Shown piece after piece: positions 34,227-46,119 of a stretch of DNA of 64,000 bases. Under the pieces are notes generated by a model that was not told the DNA's origin, did no database searches, and saw only the letters and a program-made list of their open reading frames with translations. Source of the DNA: Pachypanchax playfairii (lineage: Eukaryota; Chordata; Actinopteri; Cyprinodontiformes; Aplocheilidae); the NCBI GenBank assembly GCA_006937955.1, contig SSNP01000037.1, forward strand, positions 3,507,648 to 3,571,647, in the 5' to 3' direction. The position numbers were made by a program, and so were the translations under genes. Each line of letters starts with the position of its first letter. Position 1 is the stretch's first letter.

Positions 34227-37044
34227 AAGTAGATTGTTTCTGCATGAAGCCAATCAGATTATTGGAATTATGTGTGTAATCTGTGAGATCTTTGTTCTCT
34301 GGAGCCCCGAAGTGCCGTTAGTCTAGTTAGTTTCATGATTCTGTGTCCACGACATAACGGTCCAGTTTGGATGTGGATCAGAACTAGTTACTGAAACCAG
34401 TTTAAACCGGTTTAAAGCAGCTCATAGTATATTTCTACATGTTTAAAACAACCTCAGGTTCTCTACAAAATATAATATCAATAATCAGTAAATCAGCATT
34501 AAGCTGAAATAATAAAAACTTCCTGATTTTAAGTCTGTGAGAAGAAACAAGTTTCATGTTCTGATTGAAAATGATCAATAATCTGATCAGCTCTTATCTG
34601 TGAAGGCAGAGATTAAAGTTCAGTAACAAGCAGGTTCTGGTACCTCTGAGCCGGGTTCTGGTAAAGTCCAAAAGCACGTCTACAGTAAACACGTGTGAGC
34701 GTATAATGAACCCAGTAATCACCCGATGAGTTCAGTTTGTTTCTGAAGCAGTAATAATCAGTATTTTGGCCCTTCTGGGGTTCCGTACTGTTCTAAAAGG
34801 TTCCGCTCGGCTGAGTCTGCTGTGAGTTCAGAGTTTCAGAACCAGGCATCTGGATTCTGTTTCTACAAGCTGTTCTGATCCATGTTCTGTTTCATTTGGA
34901 TTTGATCTGACTGGGACGATGGAGGGTTCTGTGTTCTCTGCCGGTTCTAACACAAACCCGTCCATATGTTCTTATAAATCTTATCTCACATTCTGCTTTT
35001 AGGAAGCAGAATCAGTTCTGATGAACTGGGTTTTCAGATGACTGGACACACGATCAGTCTGCTGGTTCTGTAAAAACAGAATCACAGAACCAGAAAGAGT
35101 TCTGGTTAGTGATCAATAATCATCTGCTGATTAAATTCCCTCTAAAGCAGGAAGTGAAACGACTGACGGTTTTGGTTCTTACAGCAGGAAGTTCTGCTGC
35201 TCAGGAGGTTCCGAGCAGATCAGTGAAGCTCACTGGATCTGAACCGAGCTTCTCTTCATCACAGAGAAACCCTGTCAGGTCCAGCGATGCTACCCGGACC
35301 CTGATGCCTGCACAGCTGATCGTGTTCCAGAATCAGCAGCTGAGATGTAGAACAATCAGAACTTTTGAGGTTCTGAGTTTTCTTTTCTGTATGAAACACT
35401 CACTGCTAAATCGCAAGGCCAGGTTCTGCTGGTTCTTTGGGTCTCACTGTCGGCACACAGAGATCCATCCAGTTTCTACACTTGGTCACGGGTCGAGGGG
35501 CGGGGTTACACCTGTCCTTTGGTCCAGGTGGTTCCTGAGTCAGAGAACCCAAAGTTCCAAACAGAAACTAGTTTTTCATGTTTACTAGGAGTTTCTGATG
35601 GACCCGTCTTCACCTTGATGTCTCTCGGTGACTGAGGAGAGACATCAGCTGATGACCTTTGACCTCTGAGGAGGAACACGTGTCTGATGGATGCAGGAAG
35701 TTAAATGTGAAATCTTTATGTTAGAAGTTTGAAAGAATCTTCTCAGCTGACAGGAAACAGTTCCAGTTCCGTTCAGAACCCAGCAGAACTCAGTGTTCAC
35801 ATGCACGTTGATCTGAAATGTTCTGCTGGTTCTGATGAACATCTTCAACATCATGTTTCTTATAAACCAGGTTTCACTAACTTCTCTGTAACTTGTCTGA
35901 AGTTTCAGACTCAGTTTCGGAACCAGCAGCTGGATTCTGGATGTTTCAGTAAGAAGAGACGTTACAGACGAAGGTTTGGACACTTTGGACCGGTTATTGA
36001 TGTGATGATGTTTATCAGAGCTCTGAGTGGACCACATAACGTTTACCCTGCAGAACCCAGCAGTGCCTCAAGAACCGGTCTATCCTTTGGCCCGATCTCA
36101 TTTCCTCTCTAAGATCCTCCATCTTGCATCACATGATCAGCTGGACCGTGAGACTGCAGACATCCCGTCCATGAAGGTTTTATCCACATGTGGTTCTTCC
36201 TTGTTGTTGCATGAAGCAAAAATTGTTGATCCTCTTTATCCCCCCCCCCCCCCACGCCTGTTTCTACACTCTGATAAACCTGCAGGTCGAGGATTCTTCT
36301 GTTTACAGTTTATTCTTCCTTTTTCTGCACGACTGAATGTGTCTTTGGGTTTGATCTGGTGTTTTTCAGGTCTTCTTACATTTCTATCTGCTGTTTTATG
36401 AACGATGCAACAATAAATGTGGAATGCAGCTCAGACTGAGTGAGAGTGGGTTTGTTGTGCAGCGGCTCCATGCTGCCCCCTGCAGGAAGGAGATAAAACA
36501 GCACCAACCTTCATCTGAGGAGAAACAGAAAAACAATCAGATCCAGTAAAGATGGTTTTAAAAACATTCACCAGGTGAGTGAAACGGAACCAGTTCTGGT
36601 TCTGATTATCACTCATTACAGGAGGAAGTTCATCAGTTTAAAAACTGTAAATATATTTTAAACACTAGTTTCATTTCTGTTTTCGAACAAAAGAATTTTG
36701 AAATATTCTAGTTATAAAATCTCTTTAGTTAAATTTATCACTTATTTTTCATTTTCCTGTTACAGACAATAAAAGCAGTTAGTTTTTTAAACTCCTGTTC
36801 AGAAACAACCAACACAGTTTCTTTAAAAAGTCCTGAAGCAGGTAGTTTCACTAGTTTGATATGAAAAAACCCATTTGAACCTGAACGCAGCACAGAGTTC
36901 CCGTCAGGTAACAGGTGTCACACCTGAACAGATGCAGGAGAAGTTGAGAAGTTCACTGGGTTTACAAGTAGAAGGAAAATAAAGACTCTGAAATGATGTT
37001 TACTGTAAATTGAGAGTAAATAAAACAGTAAGTGAGCGACTACC
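34227..37044. other. no gene seen (DOC2 3' flank)
   Basis: Contains a poly-C run (36240-36253) and scattered open frames without recognisable similarity or splice context. Confidence 0.5.
34511..34516 (+). terminator. candidate poly(A) signal of the DOC2 gene
   Basis: This is the first AATAAA after the stop codon of the second exon-10 copy, about 610 bases downstream. No transcript evidence is available, so the call rests on the hexamer and position only. Confidence 0.35.
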
Positions 37045-37180
37045 ACAGGTGTCCAACTCCAGGCCTGGATGTCTCTGTCCTGCAGGTTTTAGATGTCCCT
37101 CTGCTTCAACACACCGGATTCCAATGAACAGATATTAACAGGCTCCTGCAGGACCTGGATTTGGATCAGATGTGTTTAAA
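37045..37180 (+). mobile_element. MITE-like interspersed repeat
   Basis: It contains ggtgtccaactccaggcctg, tgtcctgcaggttttagatg and gcttcaacacaccggattcc, words characteristic of an abundant short fish DNA repeat. Non-coding. Confidence 0.5.
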
Positions 37181-37299
37181 ACATGCAGGTAGAGAGTTAA
37201 GACACTCCTTGTTCCCAAAGTGCTCAGGTCCAAAAACCAGAACCAGAACCTCTGACTTGTCTGACTATAAGAACAGAAAATTATCATCAAGATTTTACA

Positions 37300-37650
37300 T
37301 CATGAAAACGAGTTTATAATCGGAGTAACTGACTGGATTCATCAGGTTTCACTGATTAGATATAACTGAGTGTCATCAGCAAAAAAATATAATTTTATAC
37401 CATGTTGTCTAATAATTTTACCAAGCGGTAACATATATATAGTAAAGAGGATTGGTCCAAGCACTGAACCCTGAGGAACTCCATGACTGACTCTGGTACA
37501 TGAAGAAGATTCATTATTTACATGAACAAACTGGAATCTTTCAGTTAAATATGATTCAAACCAGTTTAATGCAGTTCCCTGAATCCCAATATCATATTCA
37601 AGCCTCTTCAATAGGATCTTATGATCTATAGTATCAGTAACAGGACAAGG
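37300..37650 (-). mobile_element. decayed LINE reverse-transcriptase fragment
   Basis: The minus strand encodes DTIDHKILLKRLE, GVPQGSVLGPILFTIYMLPLG and FADDTQLYL, the hallmark motifs of a non-LTR retrotransposon reverse transcriptase, including the catalytic DD of FADD. The style is like L2/Rex-type fish elements. The reading frame breaks just after QLYLISE, and the following PDESSQLLRL continues in the next frame, so a single-base indel has occurred. The 5' part is missing before DTIDH. It is an inactive 5'-truncated copy. Confidence 0.88.
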
Positions 37651-38630
37651 AGAGACACAAGTCCACTGTCTGAGGACATACAACTGAGTTGAACCGGATC
37701 AAACTCAATCTTTTGGATTCCCAAGTGTTTTTGGTCCAACCAATTATTAATAATAACTGGCCAGGAGTCGGATCGAGCTGAAGGATCAGTGAGAAGTTCT
37801 GATGGCGGAGACGGACTGACAGGTAATCAGAACAGGAACCATTGATGGAACTTTAAACAGAACTTTGTGATGCTGAACCTTTCCTTCCTCTCTCTCACTC
37901 AACCGTTCTTCACATCTGAGTTCTGAAGAATCAAACCAAACCTGTTCAGAAGGATTTCTGTGGTTCCACAGCTGGAACCACGAGGAGCTCAGGAGAACAC
38001 ACAGCTTTAACTCATCAGCTGATCGTTCTCCTCTGACTCACCTGCTGACCTCCAGGACCTTGTTATGAATCTCCAGAACATCTCAGACCTGCTTTATTCT
38101 ACCAGTAAAATCAGATCTTTTATTTCTGGATCTTTATTAATAACTTGATGTTACAGTCAGACGGTCTATCTGATGAACATCACGTGGCTCCAGCCGACTT
38201 CAGGAACCATGACGGTCACATGATGAGCTGAAATCTGACATGAAAGTTCAGTTCAATAATAAATATGATTGTACTGCTTCTCAGGGTCTCCATCAGGTTC
38301 TGGAAGAGTCCAAAGACGCTCAGCAGGGTGTTTCCACCTGCTGCAGACCAGACTTCACCTGTTCAGACCTGCTCAGGATCTTTCAGTCGTCTCTACTGCT
38401 ACAGAAGCTCAGAAAGGACAAATGATGTGTGGCGTTCAGGTGTCAGAGGAATACCCAGTTTCTTGTGAGGTACTGAACCTGGATTTAGGATTCTGATAGA
38501 TCCGTTTCTCTTTCATGAGGTTCTGTAATCTGACAGATTATTCTGTGGTTTTAATCCCTTTAATATTTCTGTTTTTATGTTCAACTTCATGTTTAATCCA
38601 GTTGATTTTTGATGGCGCTGATAAAAACAT

Positions 38631-38636
38631 TTTATT
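38631..38636 (-). terminator. candidate poly(A) signal of the zinc-finger gene
   Basis: AATAAA on the minus strand (TTTATT on plus), about 365 bases beyond the stop codon. Confidence 0.4.
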
Positions 38637-38998
38637 TTACTTTAGAATTTGTTTCTAAAACAACCTCAGAACATCAGCCACATCTGGTGAATGGTTGGGT
38701 TCTGGTTTGGTTCCTCATCGCCTCGTTGGGTCTGACTGATTCGCTGCCATCTCACTGAGAGTCCCGATCCACAGCAGAACCGTCAGGCTGAACATTTTAA
38801 TCCTGGGTTCTGATTGGTTAACTCTTTCAGCTGACAACAATCGTCCTTCAGTTTGAAGCTCCGCCTCTCTGCTGAACATGAAACTCTGAGCTTAAACCTA
38901 GAAGATTCTGATCGATGTGTACAGTTTTCCTCTTCCTGTGAGGAACTCAGCAGATCTGGATGAGTCTGACTGCAGCCCACCTGACCTGAGCTGTCCAA

Positions 38999-39945
38999 TC
39001 AGACGCTGCTTACAAAGCACATGTCCTTCTTCAGGTGCAGCTGCAGGCCACTGGTGCTGGTGAAGGTTTTGGAGCAGCGGGCGCAGCGGTACGGTTTCTC
39101 TCCTGAATGTGTGCGTTTGTGTTTCTTCATGGTGTCTCCGTCGCTGAAGGTGCGGCAGCAGAACGGGCAGCTGTACGGCCGCTCACCTGTGTGGATGCGC
39201 AGGTGGCGCCGCAGGTTTCCTCGCTGGCTGAAGCTCTTGGAGCAGAAGGTGCAGCGGTGCGGCCGCTCGCCCGTGTGTGTGCGCAGGTGGCGTCGCAGGT
39301 CAGCAGACTGAGCGAAGGACTTGCAGCACCAGTCGCAGCCGTAGGTCTTCCTCTTCTGCTCCAGGTGGAGTCTGAGGCTGGCGGCCTGACTGAACGCCTC
39401 GCCACAGCGAGGACAGCGATGGACAAGCTCGGGGATGAAGCTGCTGCCTGTGATGTCATCAACCGGCTGCGTGTCCTGAAATGACTTCCTGCTTCTGAGT
39501 GCATCATGTTGATCTGCCTCCTCACTGTCTCTGAAATCCGTCTCTTCCACCGTCTCATGAACGCTCGCCGCCACAGACTCAACGAGACTCTCGGCGCTCT
39601 TCTCCTCCTCGTGTTCGGTTTTGATCAGTGCAGGCGCCAGAGGCTGCAGCTCCTCCCTGAGCACCGGAGCATCAGTGTAGATCTGGGCAGTATTTAGGGA
39701 GGCGTGAGACGGGACAGGTGAACCTAGTAATGGGTCGGTTTTTGGTACTGGTTCTTGGGGATCGGCAGGTTTCTTGTCTCCTGGAAAGTGAGTCGTTGTC
39801 GGTGGCGTTTCCACCTGAACCAATAGCAGCTGCTGCTTTGTGGGCTGGTTCAGGGTGGAGTCTGGCTCATCTGAGCCGATCCTGGGCTCTGGATCACTCA
39901 GGTTCTGATCAGTGGATGCAAACCCCTGACTGGATCGGGTCGACC
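38999..39945 (-). CDS. C2H2 zinc-finger gene, coding exon 2 (zinc fingers, C-terminus)
   Basis: The acceptor tatgctgcag ends at 39946 and the stop is at 39001-38999. The exon encodes 314 residues, giving a 379-aa protein with exon 1. The first 160 or so are acidic and disordered (IKTEHEEEKS, SVHETVEETD). Five fingers follow. Finger 1 (CPRC...LRLH) lacks a clear second His, so it is degenerate. Fingers 2-4 are canonical C2H2 with HTGERPH, HTGERPY and HSGEKPY linkers. Finger 5 ends H-x5-C and is C2HC-type. The protein is a probable nuclear sequence-specific DNA-binding regulator; its target and orthologue are unknown to me. It is convergent with DOC2: the two genes' 3' ends face each other across about 4.5 kb. 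Confidence 0.9.
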
Positions 39946-40310
39946 CTGCAGCATAGGAAATACAGTGAATGTTACAGCAGAAGGTCTGCACATCAGACTA
40001 TCATCCATTACGTTATGACCATCTGATCCGGCTCCTCATGGCCTACTGTGGACCTCTGAAGATCTGATGTGGTTTCTGCAGCAGCAGATCCTTTCAGTCC
40101 TGGAAGCTGTGAGATGGAACCTCCAGAGATCTGACTTGTTTGTCCAGAATATACCTAATTAGACTAGATCTAAAGGAATCTACAGGATTTGAAATCAACG
40201 ACTGAATCAGCAACGTGCAGGTGTCACATGACCCTGCCCTAGGTGTTGTGTGTCCTGATCTCTGCAGATCAGGATCATCTCACAGAGCAGCAGCAGTAGT
40301 CTTTACCTGT

Positions 40311-40336
40311 CAGTGGTCATAATGTTATGGCTGATC
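40311..40336. repeat. dispersed transposon-end word, copy 2
   Basis: A 24-base identity with 21795-21818 around the core GTCATAATGTTATGGCTGAT. A word repeated this exactly in two unrelated places suggests DNA-transposon ends. Confidence 0.5.
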
Positions 40337-40660
40337 AGCTTCCGTCATCTAAGACTGCAGTAAACCATCAGTTCTATTGTTACAAGCTGCGGCTCTCATG
40401 AAAACATCAGCTGAGATCTCCACACACACTTCATTGAAACAGGAAGTGCTACTACTAAAGAAAAAACTCAAAACTCCAATTTGGAGGAGAATTTCGACCT
40501 GACTGACTGATTTTAAACACGCCGGATGTAAATCGGCTCATTGTCGCTTAACAAACCGTTTAGATCCGGTGGTTTATCCGGTATCTCACATTAGAACCTG
40601 AAGTACAACTTCAACTGTCCAATTTTTCTTGGGAGTTCTGAACGGCGCCCGTGTCCTTAC

Positions 40661-40853
40661 TCAGCCACTCGGTCTCGGCCTCCAGCAGCAGGATGTCCCG
40701 CAGCTGCCTCCGAAGGCTCTCGTTCTCGCGCCGGGTTCTGGCGGTCTCCTCGCGGTACTCCGCCACCGTGTCCTCCACCACGTCCAGAACCTCCTTCACC
40801 ACCGCCGTGAGCCGCTCCGTCAGGTACGCGTTCAGCAGCTGCAGCTTGGTCAT
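40661..40853 (-). CDS. C2H2 zinc-finger gene, coding exon 1 (N-terminal coiled coil)
   Basis: The minus-strand start ATG is at 40853-40851. The exon encodes 64 residues, MTKLQLLNAYLTERLTAVVK...RRENESLRRQ...AETEWL, plus one base, and the donor ctga|gtaagg lies at 40660-40659. This leader, a short helix followed by a heptad-like charged segment, occurs in many teleost C2H2 zinc-finger proteins in place of a KRAB domain and is presumed to mediate protein contacts. The exon is CpG-rich. An upstream in-frame ATG exists (40955), but the conserved leader starts at MTKLQLL, so I prefer 40853. It joins exon 2 at 39945 in matching phase (W-L-R-S-T). Confidence 0.85.
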
Positions 40854-40892
40854 TTTGATGCTGGAAACACAAACAACCGCGGCAGCATCAAC

Positions 40893-40907
40893 ACCGGAAA
40901 CCGGAGC
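40893..40907 (-). promoter_or_regulatory. possible ETS-type sites upstream of the zinc-finger gene
   Basis: About 40-55 bases upstream of the start codon lie two CCGGA cores (ACCGGAAACCGGAGC on the plus strand) in a CpG-rich patch. Such sites are common in TATA-less promoters. No TATA box is evident. The call is based on the motif only. Confidence 0.3.
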
Positions 40908-41000
40908 GACAATAACAAACCAAACAGGAAGCGGGTTTTTTTCTCCAAGAATCACTCCTTCAAAATAAATGTCTTCATACTTAAAGGGAAGGACACATAG

Positions 41001-42366
41001 ACATTATATAAATCATTTATATACAGTACATGTCTATGGAAGAACAGACCACAAGATGAAATCATGTTTGAAACCCTGATCCGGTTCTATGTAAACAACC
41101 TGATTGGGTCCTGGACTTTTGTGTTTTTAATGGGTTTCTTGTTCCTGAACATTTTCAGATGAATGTTTTCACCTCTGATTCATTCAGGTAAGCTGCAGGG
41201 ATAAACAGAGACTCTAGTCCAAAGACACAGTTGGACTGACAGGAAACAGGATTTGATAGTTTGTCTTTAAAAGATCAGACACTTGATCCAAATGTAAACA
41301 AGATTTAAGAATCTTAAGCTCCAAATCAAAGTCGGATTAAATATATTCTGCATGTTTTGACAGCCTCTTCAGAAGGAGAGAAACATCTGTATGACAAACA
41401 TCTGTAATGCAGCATTGCAGTTACTAGCTGTGACCACTGGGAGGCAGTAAACTCCGAGCTGTCAGAACAAACAGAATCTGTTTCTGAATCTCTTTCAAAC
41501 CTTTTTTTCTGACTGATTTTCTGATCAACAAGAAAACAACTCAAACCTTCGGTGGCTGCTTGAAAACACAAACATAAAAGTTTTATCAAATACATCAGAA
41601 TATTAGTGCAAAAGGCAGAATTCTGGGATAAAACTGCAATTGTGTAAAAAGATATATAATGTTAGTTCAGTGAAGTCCAGCTTTCTCTGATCCGTTTAAA
41701 CTCTGAGGTCCAGAGCGAGCTGTATCTTCTCATGTGATTCACTCAAATCCTGAAGATGAAAGAACCTGATTCATGTCATGCTGTGACATGCTGCGTCTGA
41801 CACGTCTAACATGTCTGATCCAATTTCATAAAGTTCTGTACATATGTTAAATAAAATATTCCAGTTAAACACCTCTTTGTTTTGTTTTTTACTGTAAAAT
41901 TCAGCAAGAAAACATTCAGTAAATGTTTGTTTTCAAAATGTAAAAAAGTCTGGAAAAACGTTATTTCAATTTTTATTTTGGGTGGAATGAGATGTTATGT
42001 AAACATTTTTTCATTGTTTAAGAACATTGTTTAGCAAATGTTATTAAAACATTTTGTGCTGCTGGGAAGTCTGAAACATCTGTCATGACATTTAATCAGT
42101 GTTTTATTATCTCTGATTTTCAGGATCTGTCCAGTTTCTCTCTGAACACAAACAGATCCAGCAAACAAACACCAGCAACAAATAAATTCATCAAATTTAA
42201 CACAATAGTTTCACCAAAATAGGTTTCCTCTGAATGGTCGAGTTCCAGGGGCATACTGCAGCTCCTGCACCAGGCTTTTATTTTGAAAGCTTTGTCATTG
42301 TGCGCTGTTCATTAACTTGATACTCTGGTGGGGATAAGAGCAGTTACTGTACACATACACACCCAC
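41001..42366. other. intergenic, no gene seen
   Basis: AT-rich. 41485-41585 is one member of a direct repeat whose other copy is at 43105-43200. Confidence 0.5.
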
Positions 42367-42371
42367 AAACC

Positions 42372-42430
<59 letters not shown>
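42367..42430. repeat. (CA)n microsatellite
   Basis: About 25 CA units after a CG-containing start. Confidence 0.98.
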
Positions 42431-42432
<2 letters not shown>

Positions 42433-43104
42433 CTCCCTTTTCACTTCTTGCAGTGTTGAAGCTGCTGCAGCGACTCTGCATCATCAGAAATCAAACATCT
42501 CACTGACGAGGAGCCAGAATTACCGTCTCATCTCCTCCAAAACCATCAGGCTGCTCATCTCTAGCATCTTCTCTCAGATTCCTTTGAATTTTTTGTTGCT
42601 GCTGCTTCGCCTCACTGTTGGACTGGATCTCCTGCAGAGGGAGGATGAACTTCACCCTGCTGCTTCCTGTCCTCTAAGACCAGGTGAGGTGGTCCTGTTG
42701 GCTCTGCTGAGCTGAGGAAGCCTCTCATCTTCACATGCTGGTGTGAAAACGTGTGCTGCTGCCGCCTCTGTGGGTGTGTCGGCTTCATCCTGTCCTTTGT
42801 TTGCTTGGGATGCTCATGAATGTGTTTCTACAGCCAGAGTGTGTGAGATTCATCAGTCTGTTTCTTTATTCTGCAGTTTTTCCTTCGACGCTTCGCAGGA
42901 TTGGATCTTTTATTCTCTCGTCTTGTTTTGTTTCTGTATTTTAGCTCCACTGTTGTATGAGACAGAAAATGGTGCATGAATTTGTTCATCACTCTCATCA
43001 CCTCCCCGCGTAGTGAAAAGCTTTAGGAGCTGCTGGTTTTCATCCTGTTTCAGCAGATGAACAGGTATAAATGTGTGTTTATAGGAACCAACTGGAGCTC
43101 AGCA

Positions 43105-43200
43105 GCAGAATCTTTCATCAACATTTTTCTGACTGATTTTCAGATCAATATGAAAACAACACAAACCCTCAGCGGCTGCTTGATAATACAAATATTAGGT
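43105..43200. repeat. direct repeat of 41485-41585
   Basis: Both contain ttctgactgatttt, then gatcaa.a.gaaaacaac, cacaaacc and ggctgcttga. The copies are 1.6 kb apart and flank the (CA)n tract. Confidence 0.7.
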
Positions 43201-43452
43201 TTAAAAACCTTTTTTAAGTTAAAGATTTGTCTAAAAATCCGAATCTAAAGTAACTGAATTCAAATAAAAACCAAATGAATGTTGTTAAGATGAAAAACGA
43301 CTTTTTGGATCTGAGTGAAATGTAAGGGGTTGAGTTTTACCCTGAAATGTGAATCTAATTCATGTGAAAACGTTTGAAAGGATGTAGATTGAAGATCAGC
43401 TTCCTCCCAACGCCACCCAGTAAGGAAGGTTGGATGGGCTGAAGCTGCTGCA

Positions 43453-43925
43453 TGGACTGGGTTTGGATGGTTCTGGACGGGGTTTGGATGGTTCTGGACG
43501 GGGTTTGGATGGTTCTGGACGGGGTTTGGATGGTTCTGGACGGGGTTTGGATGGTTCTGGACTGGGTTTGGATGGTTCTGGACAGGGTTTGGATGGTTCT
43601 GGACTGGGTTTGGATGGTTCTGGACGGGGTTTGGATGGTTCTGGACTGGTTTTGGATGGTTCTGGACTGGGTTTGGATGGTTCTGGAGGGGGTTTGGATG
43701 GTTCTGGACTGGTTTTAGATGGTTCTGGACTGGGTTTGGATGGTTCTGGACGGGGTTTGGATGGTTCTGGACTGGTTTTACATTGTTCTGGACTGGGTTT
43801 GGATGGTTCTGGACTGGTTTTAGATGGTTCTGGACGGGGTTTGGATGGTTCTGGACTGGTTTTAGATGGTTCTGGACTGGGTTTGGATGGTTCTGGACTG
43901 GGTTTGGATGGTTCTGGACTGGGTT
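43453..43925. repeat. 21-bp minisatellite (gtttggatggttctggact)
   Basis: About 22 units. Because 21 is a multiple of three, long frames (GLDGSGL and others) stay open. No gene context. Confidence 0.96.
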
Positions 43926-44578
43926 CCCGTGTTGCAGACTACTTTCAGTGTTGGAAGTGTGTAAAAAAGAGAGAATTCACAATGAGAGAACAAAGTCTGG
44001 ATTAAACAGGCTAAGGAGCAACAAAGCAGTGACCTGAACTTCCACAAAGGTTTGGACCGGACCGGACCGGACCAGACTGATCAGGGTGTCTCACAACTAT
44101 AGGATGTGTCACTGTGACATCATCAGAAACTTTCATTACGTTCAGTGTTTCAGACAGCAGAGATGAAGCAGTCTGAGGATCATGGGAGTCGACGGTTTCC
44201 TCTAAAACCGCCGCTGGCCTCGGACCTGCTTCCACAACCTGACTTGTATTCATGAACTCAGCTGAATGTTCAAACTATTTTATGACCTCATGGTCGAGTG
44301 TCAGTGCTGATCAGATTATCCAGCATTAATCTGGATTGTTGTGTCGCCCACAGCAGTGAAAGAGCCACATAATGAACTGATCCAGATAAGTTAGCTGGAC
44401 TCTTAAACGAACTGAACCACAGGAGTTCTGTAACAGCCCTGAGCTCTTGGAACACAATGTTCTACAATCTCATTAAAAACTAAAGATTTGATCCAAAGGT
44501 TTTCAGAACAGGATAAAATATCGTTTTTATTTGCATCACTCAGATTTTACTTCAGTTTCATCTCTGAAGTTCAACCTG

Positions 44579-45988
44579 AGGCTGCTGCTGGTGTTTCAGC
44601 TGCTGGTGTTTCAGCTGCTGGGGTATTTCAGCTGCTGGGGGTGTTTCAGCTGCTGGGGGTATTTCAGCTGCTGGGGGTGTTTCAGCTGCTGGGGGTGTTT
44701 CAGCTGCTGGTGGTGTTTCAGCTGCTGCTGGTTCTTCAGCTGCTGGTGGTGTTTCAGCTGCTGGGGTGTTTCAGCTGCTGGGGGTATTTCAGCTGCTGGG
44801 GGTGTTTCAGCTGCTGGGGGTGTTTCAGCTGCTGGGGGTGTTTCAGCTGCTGGTGGTGTTTCAGCTGCTGCTGGTTCTTCAGCTGCTGGTGGTGTTTCAG
44901 CTGCTGGTTCTTCAGCTGCTGGTGGTGTTTCAGCTGCTGGGGGTGTTTCAGCTGCTGCTGGTGTTTCAGCTGCTGGTGGTGTTTCAGCTGCTGGGGGTGT
45001 TTCAGCTGCTGGGGGTGTTTCATCTGCTGGGATGTTTCAGCTGCTGCTGGTTCTTCAGCTGCTGCTGGTGTTTCAGCTGCTGGTGGTGTTTCAGCTGCTG
45101 GGGGTGTTTCAGCTGCTGGGGGTGTTTCAGCTGCTGGTGGTGTTTCAGCTGCTGCTGGTTCTTCAGCTGCTGGTGGTGTTTCAGCTGCTGCTGGTTCTTC
45201 AGCTGCTGGTGGTGTTTCAGCTGCTGGGGGTGTTTCAGCTGCTGGGGGTGTTTCAGCTGCTGGTGGTGTTTCAGCTGCTGGTGGTGTTTCAGCTGCTGGG
45301 GGTATTTCAGCTGCTGGGGGTGTTTCAGCTGCTGGTGGTGTTTCAGCTGCTGCTGGTTCTTCAGCAGCTGCTGGTGTTTCAGCTGCTGGGGTATTTCAGC
45401 TGCTGCTGGTGTTTCAGCTGCTGGTGGTGTTTCAGCTGCTGGGGGTGTTTCAGCTGCTGCTGGTTCTTCAGCCGCTGGTGGTGTTTCAGCTGCTGCTGGT
45501 TCTTCAGCCGCTGGTGGTGTTTCAGCTGCTGCTGGTTCTTCAGCTGCTGGTGGTGTTTCAGCTGCTGGTGGTGTTTCAGCTGCTGGGGGTGTTTCAGCTG
45601 CTGGGGGTGTTTCAGCTGCTGGTGGTGTTTCAGCTGCTGGTGGTGTTTCAGCTGCTGCTGGTTCTTCAGCTGCTGCTGGTGTTTCAGCTGCTGGGGTATT
45701 TCAGCTGCTGCTGGTGTTTCAGCTGCTGCTGGTGTTTCAGCTGCTGGTGGTGTTTCAGCTGCTGGTTCTTCAGCTGCTGGTGGTGTTTCAGCTGCTGGTG
45801 GTGTTTCAGCTGCTGGGGGTGTTTCAGCTGCTGGTGGTGTTTCAGCTTCTGGTTCTTCAGCTGCTGGTTCTTCAGCTGCTGGGGTGTTTCAGCTGCTTGG
45901 GGTGTTTCAGCTGCTGGGGGTGTTTCTGCTGCTGGTGGTGTTTCTGCTGCTGGGGGTGTTTCAGCTGCTGCTGGGGGTGTTTCAGCTT
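44579..45988. repeat. 18-bp minisatellite (tttcagctgctgggggtg)
   Basis: About 80 units mixing gggggtg, gtggtg, ctggtg and ctggttc variants. Each unit has CAGCTG. It ends at a SINE fragment. The long open frames on both strands are by-products of the 18-bp period. Confidence 0.96.
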
Positions 45989-45992
45989 GTGG

Positions 45993-46115
45993 GTTACTCG
46001 GGAGATAAAGCAGGTTGTCCAGTAACCAGAGGGTTGCTGGTTCAAATCTCTGCTCTTTCCAGAAAAGATTGCTCTGCCGTTGTGTGCTTAGGCAAGACAC
46101 AGAATACACAGTTGA
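45993..46115 (+). mobile_element. tRNA-like SINE fragment
   Basis: gggttactcgggagataaag, then agggttgctggttcaaatct and gtgtgcttaggcaagacac follow the order of a well-known fish tRNA-derived SINE. It starts where the 18-bp minisatellite ends. Confidence 0.65.
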
Positions 46116-46119
46116 ATTA

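Noticed and set aside
35109..36401. Open frames of 124-159 codons as genes
   Set aside because: No recognisable domains, no splice context and composition like the surrounding non-coding DNA.
39107..39582. Alternative frames overlapping the zinc-finger exon
   Set aside because: Shadow frames of the GC-rich finger exon; the minus frame with C2H2 fingers is clearly the real one.
43430..44005. GLDGSG repeat protein
   Set aside because: 21-bp minisatellite with several frames open at once and no gene context.
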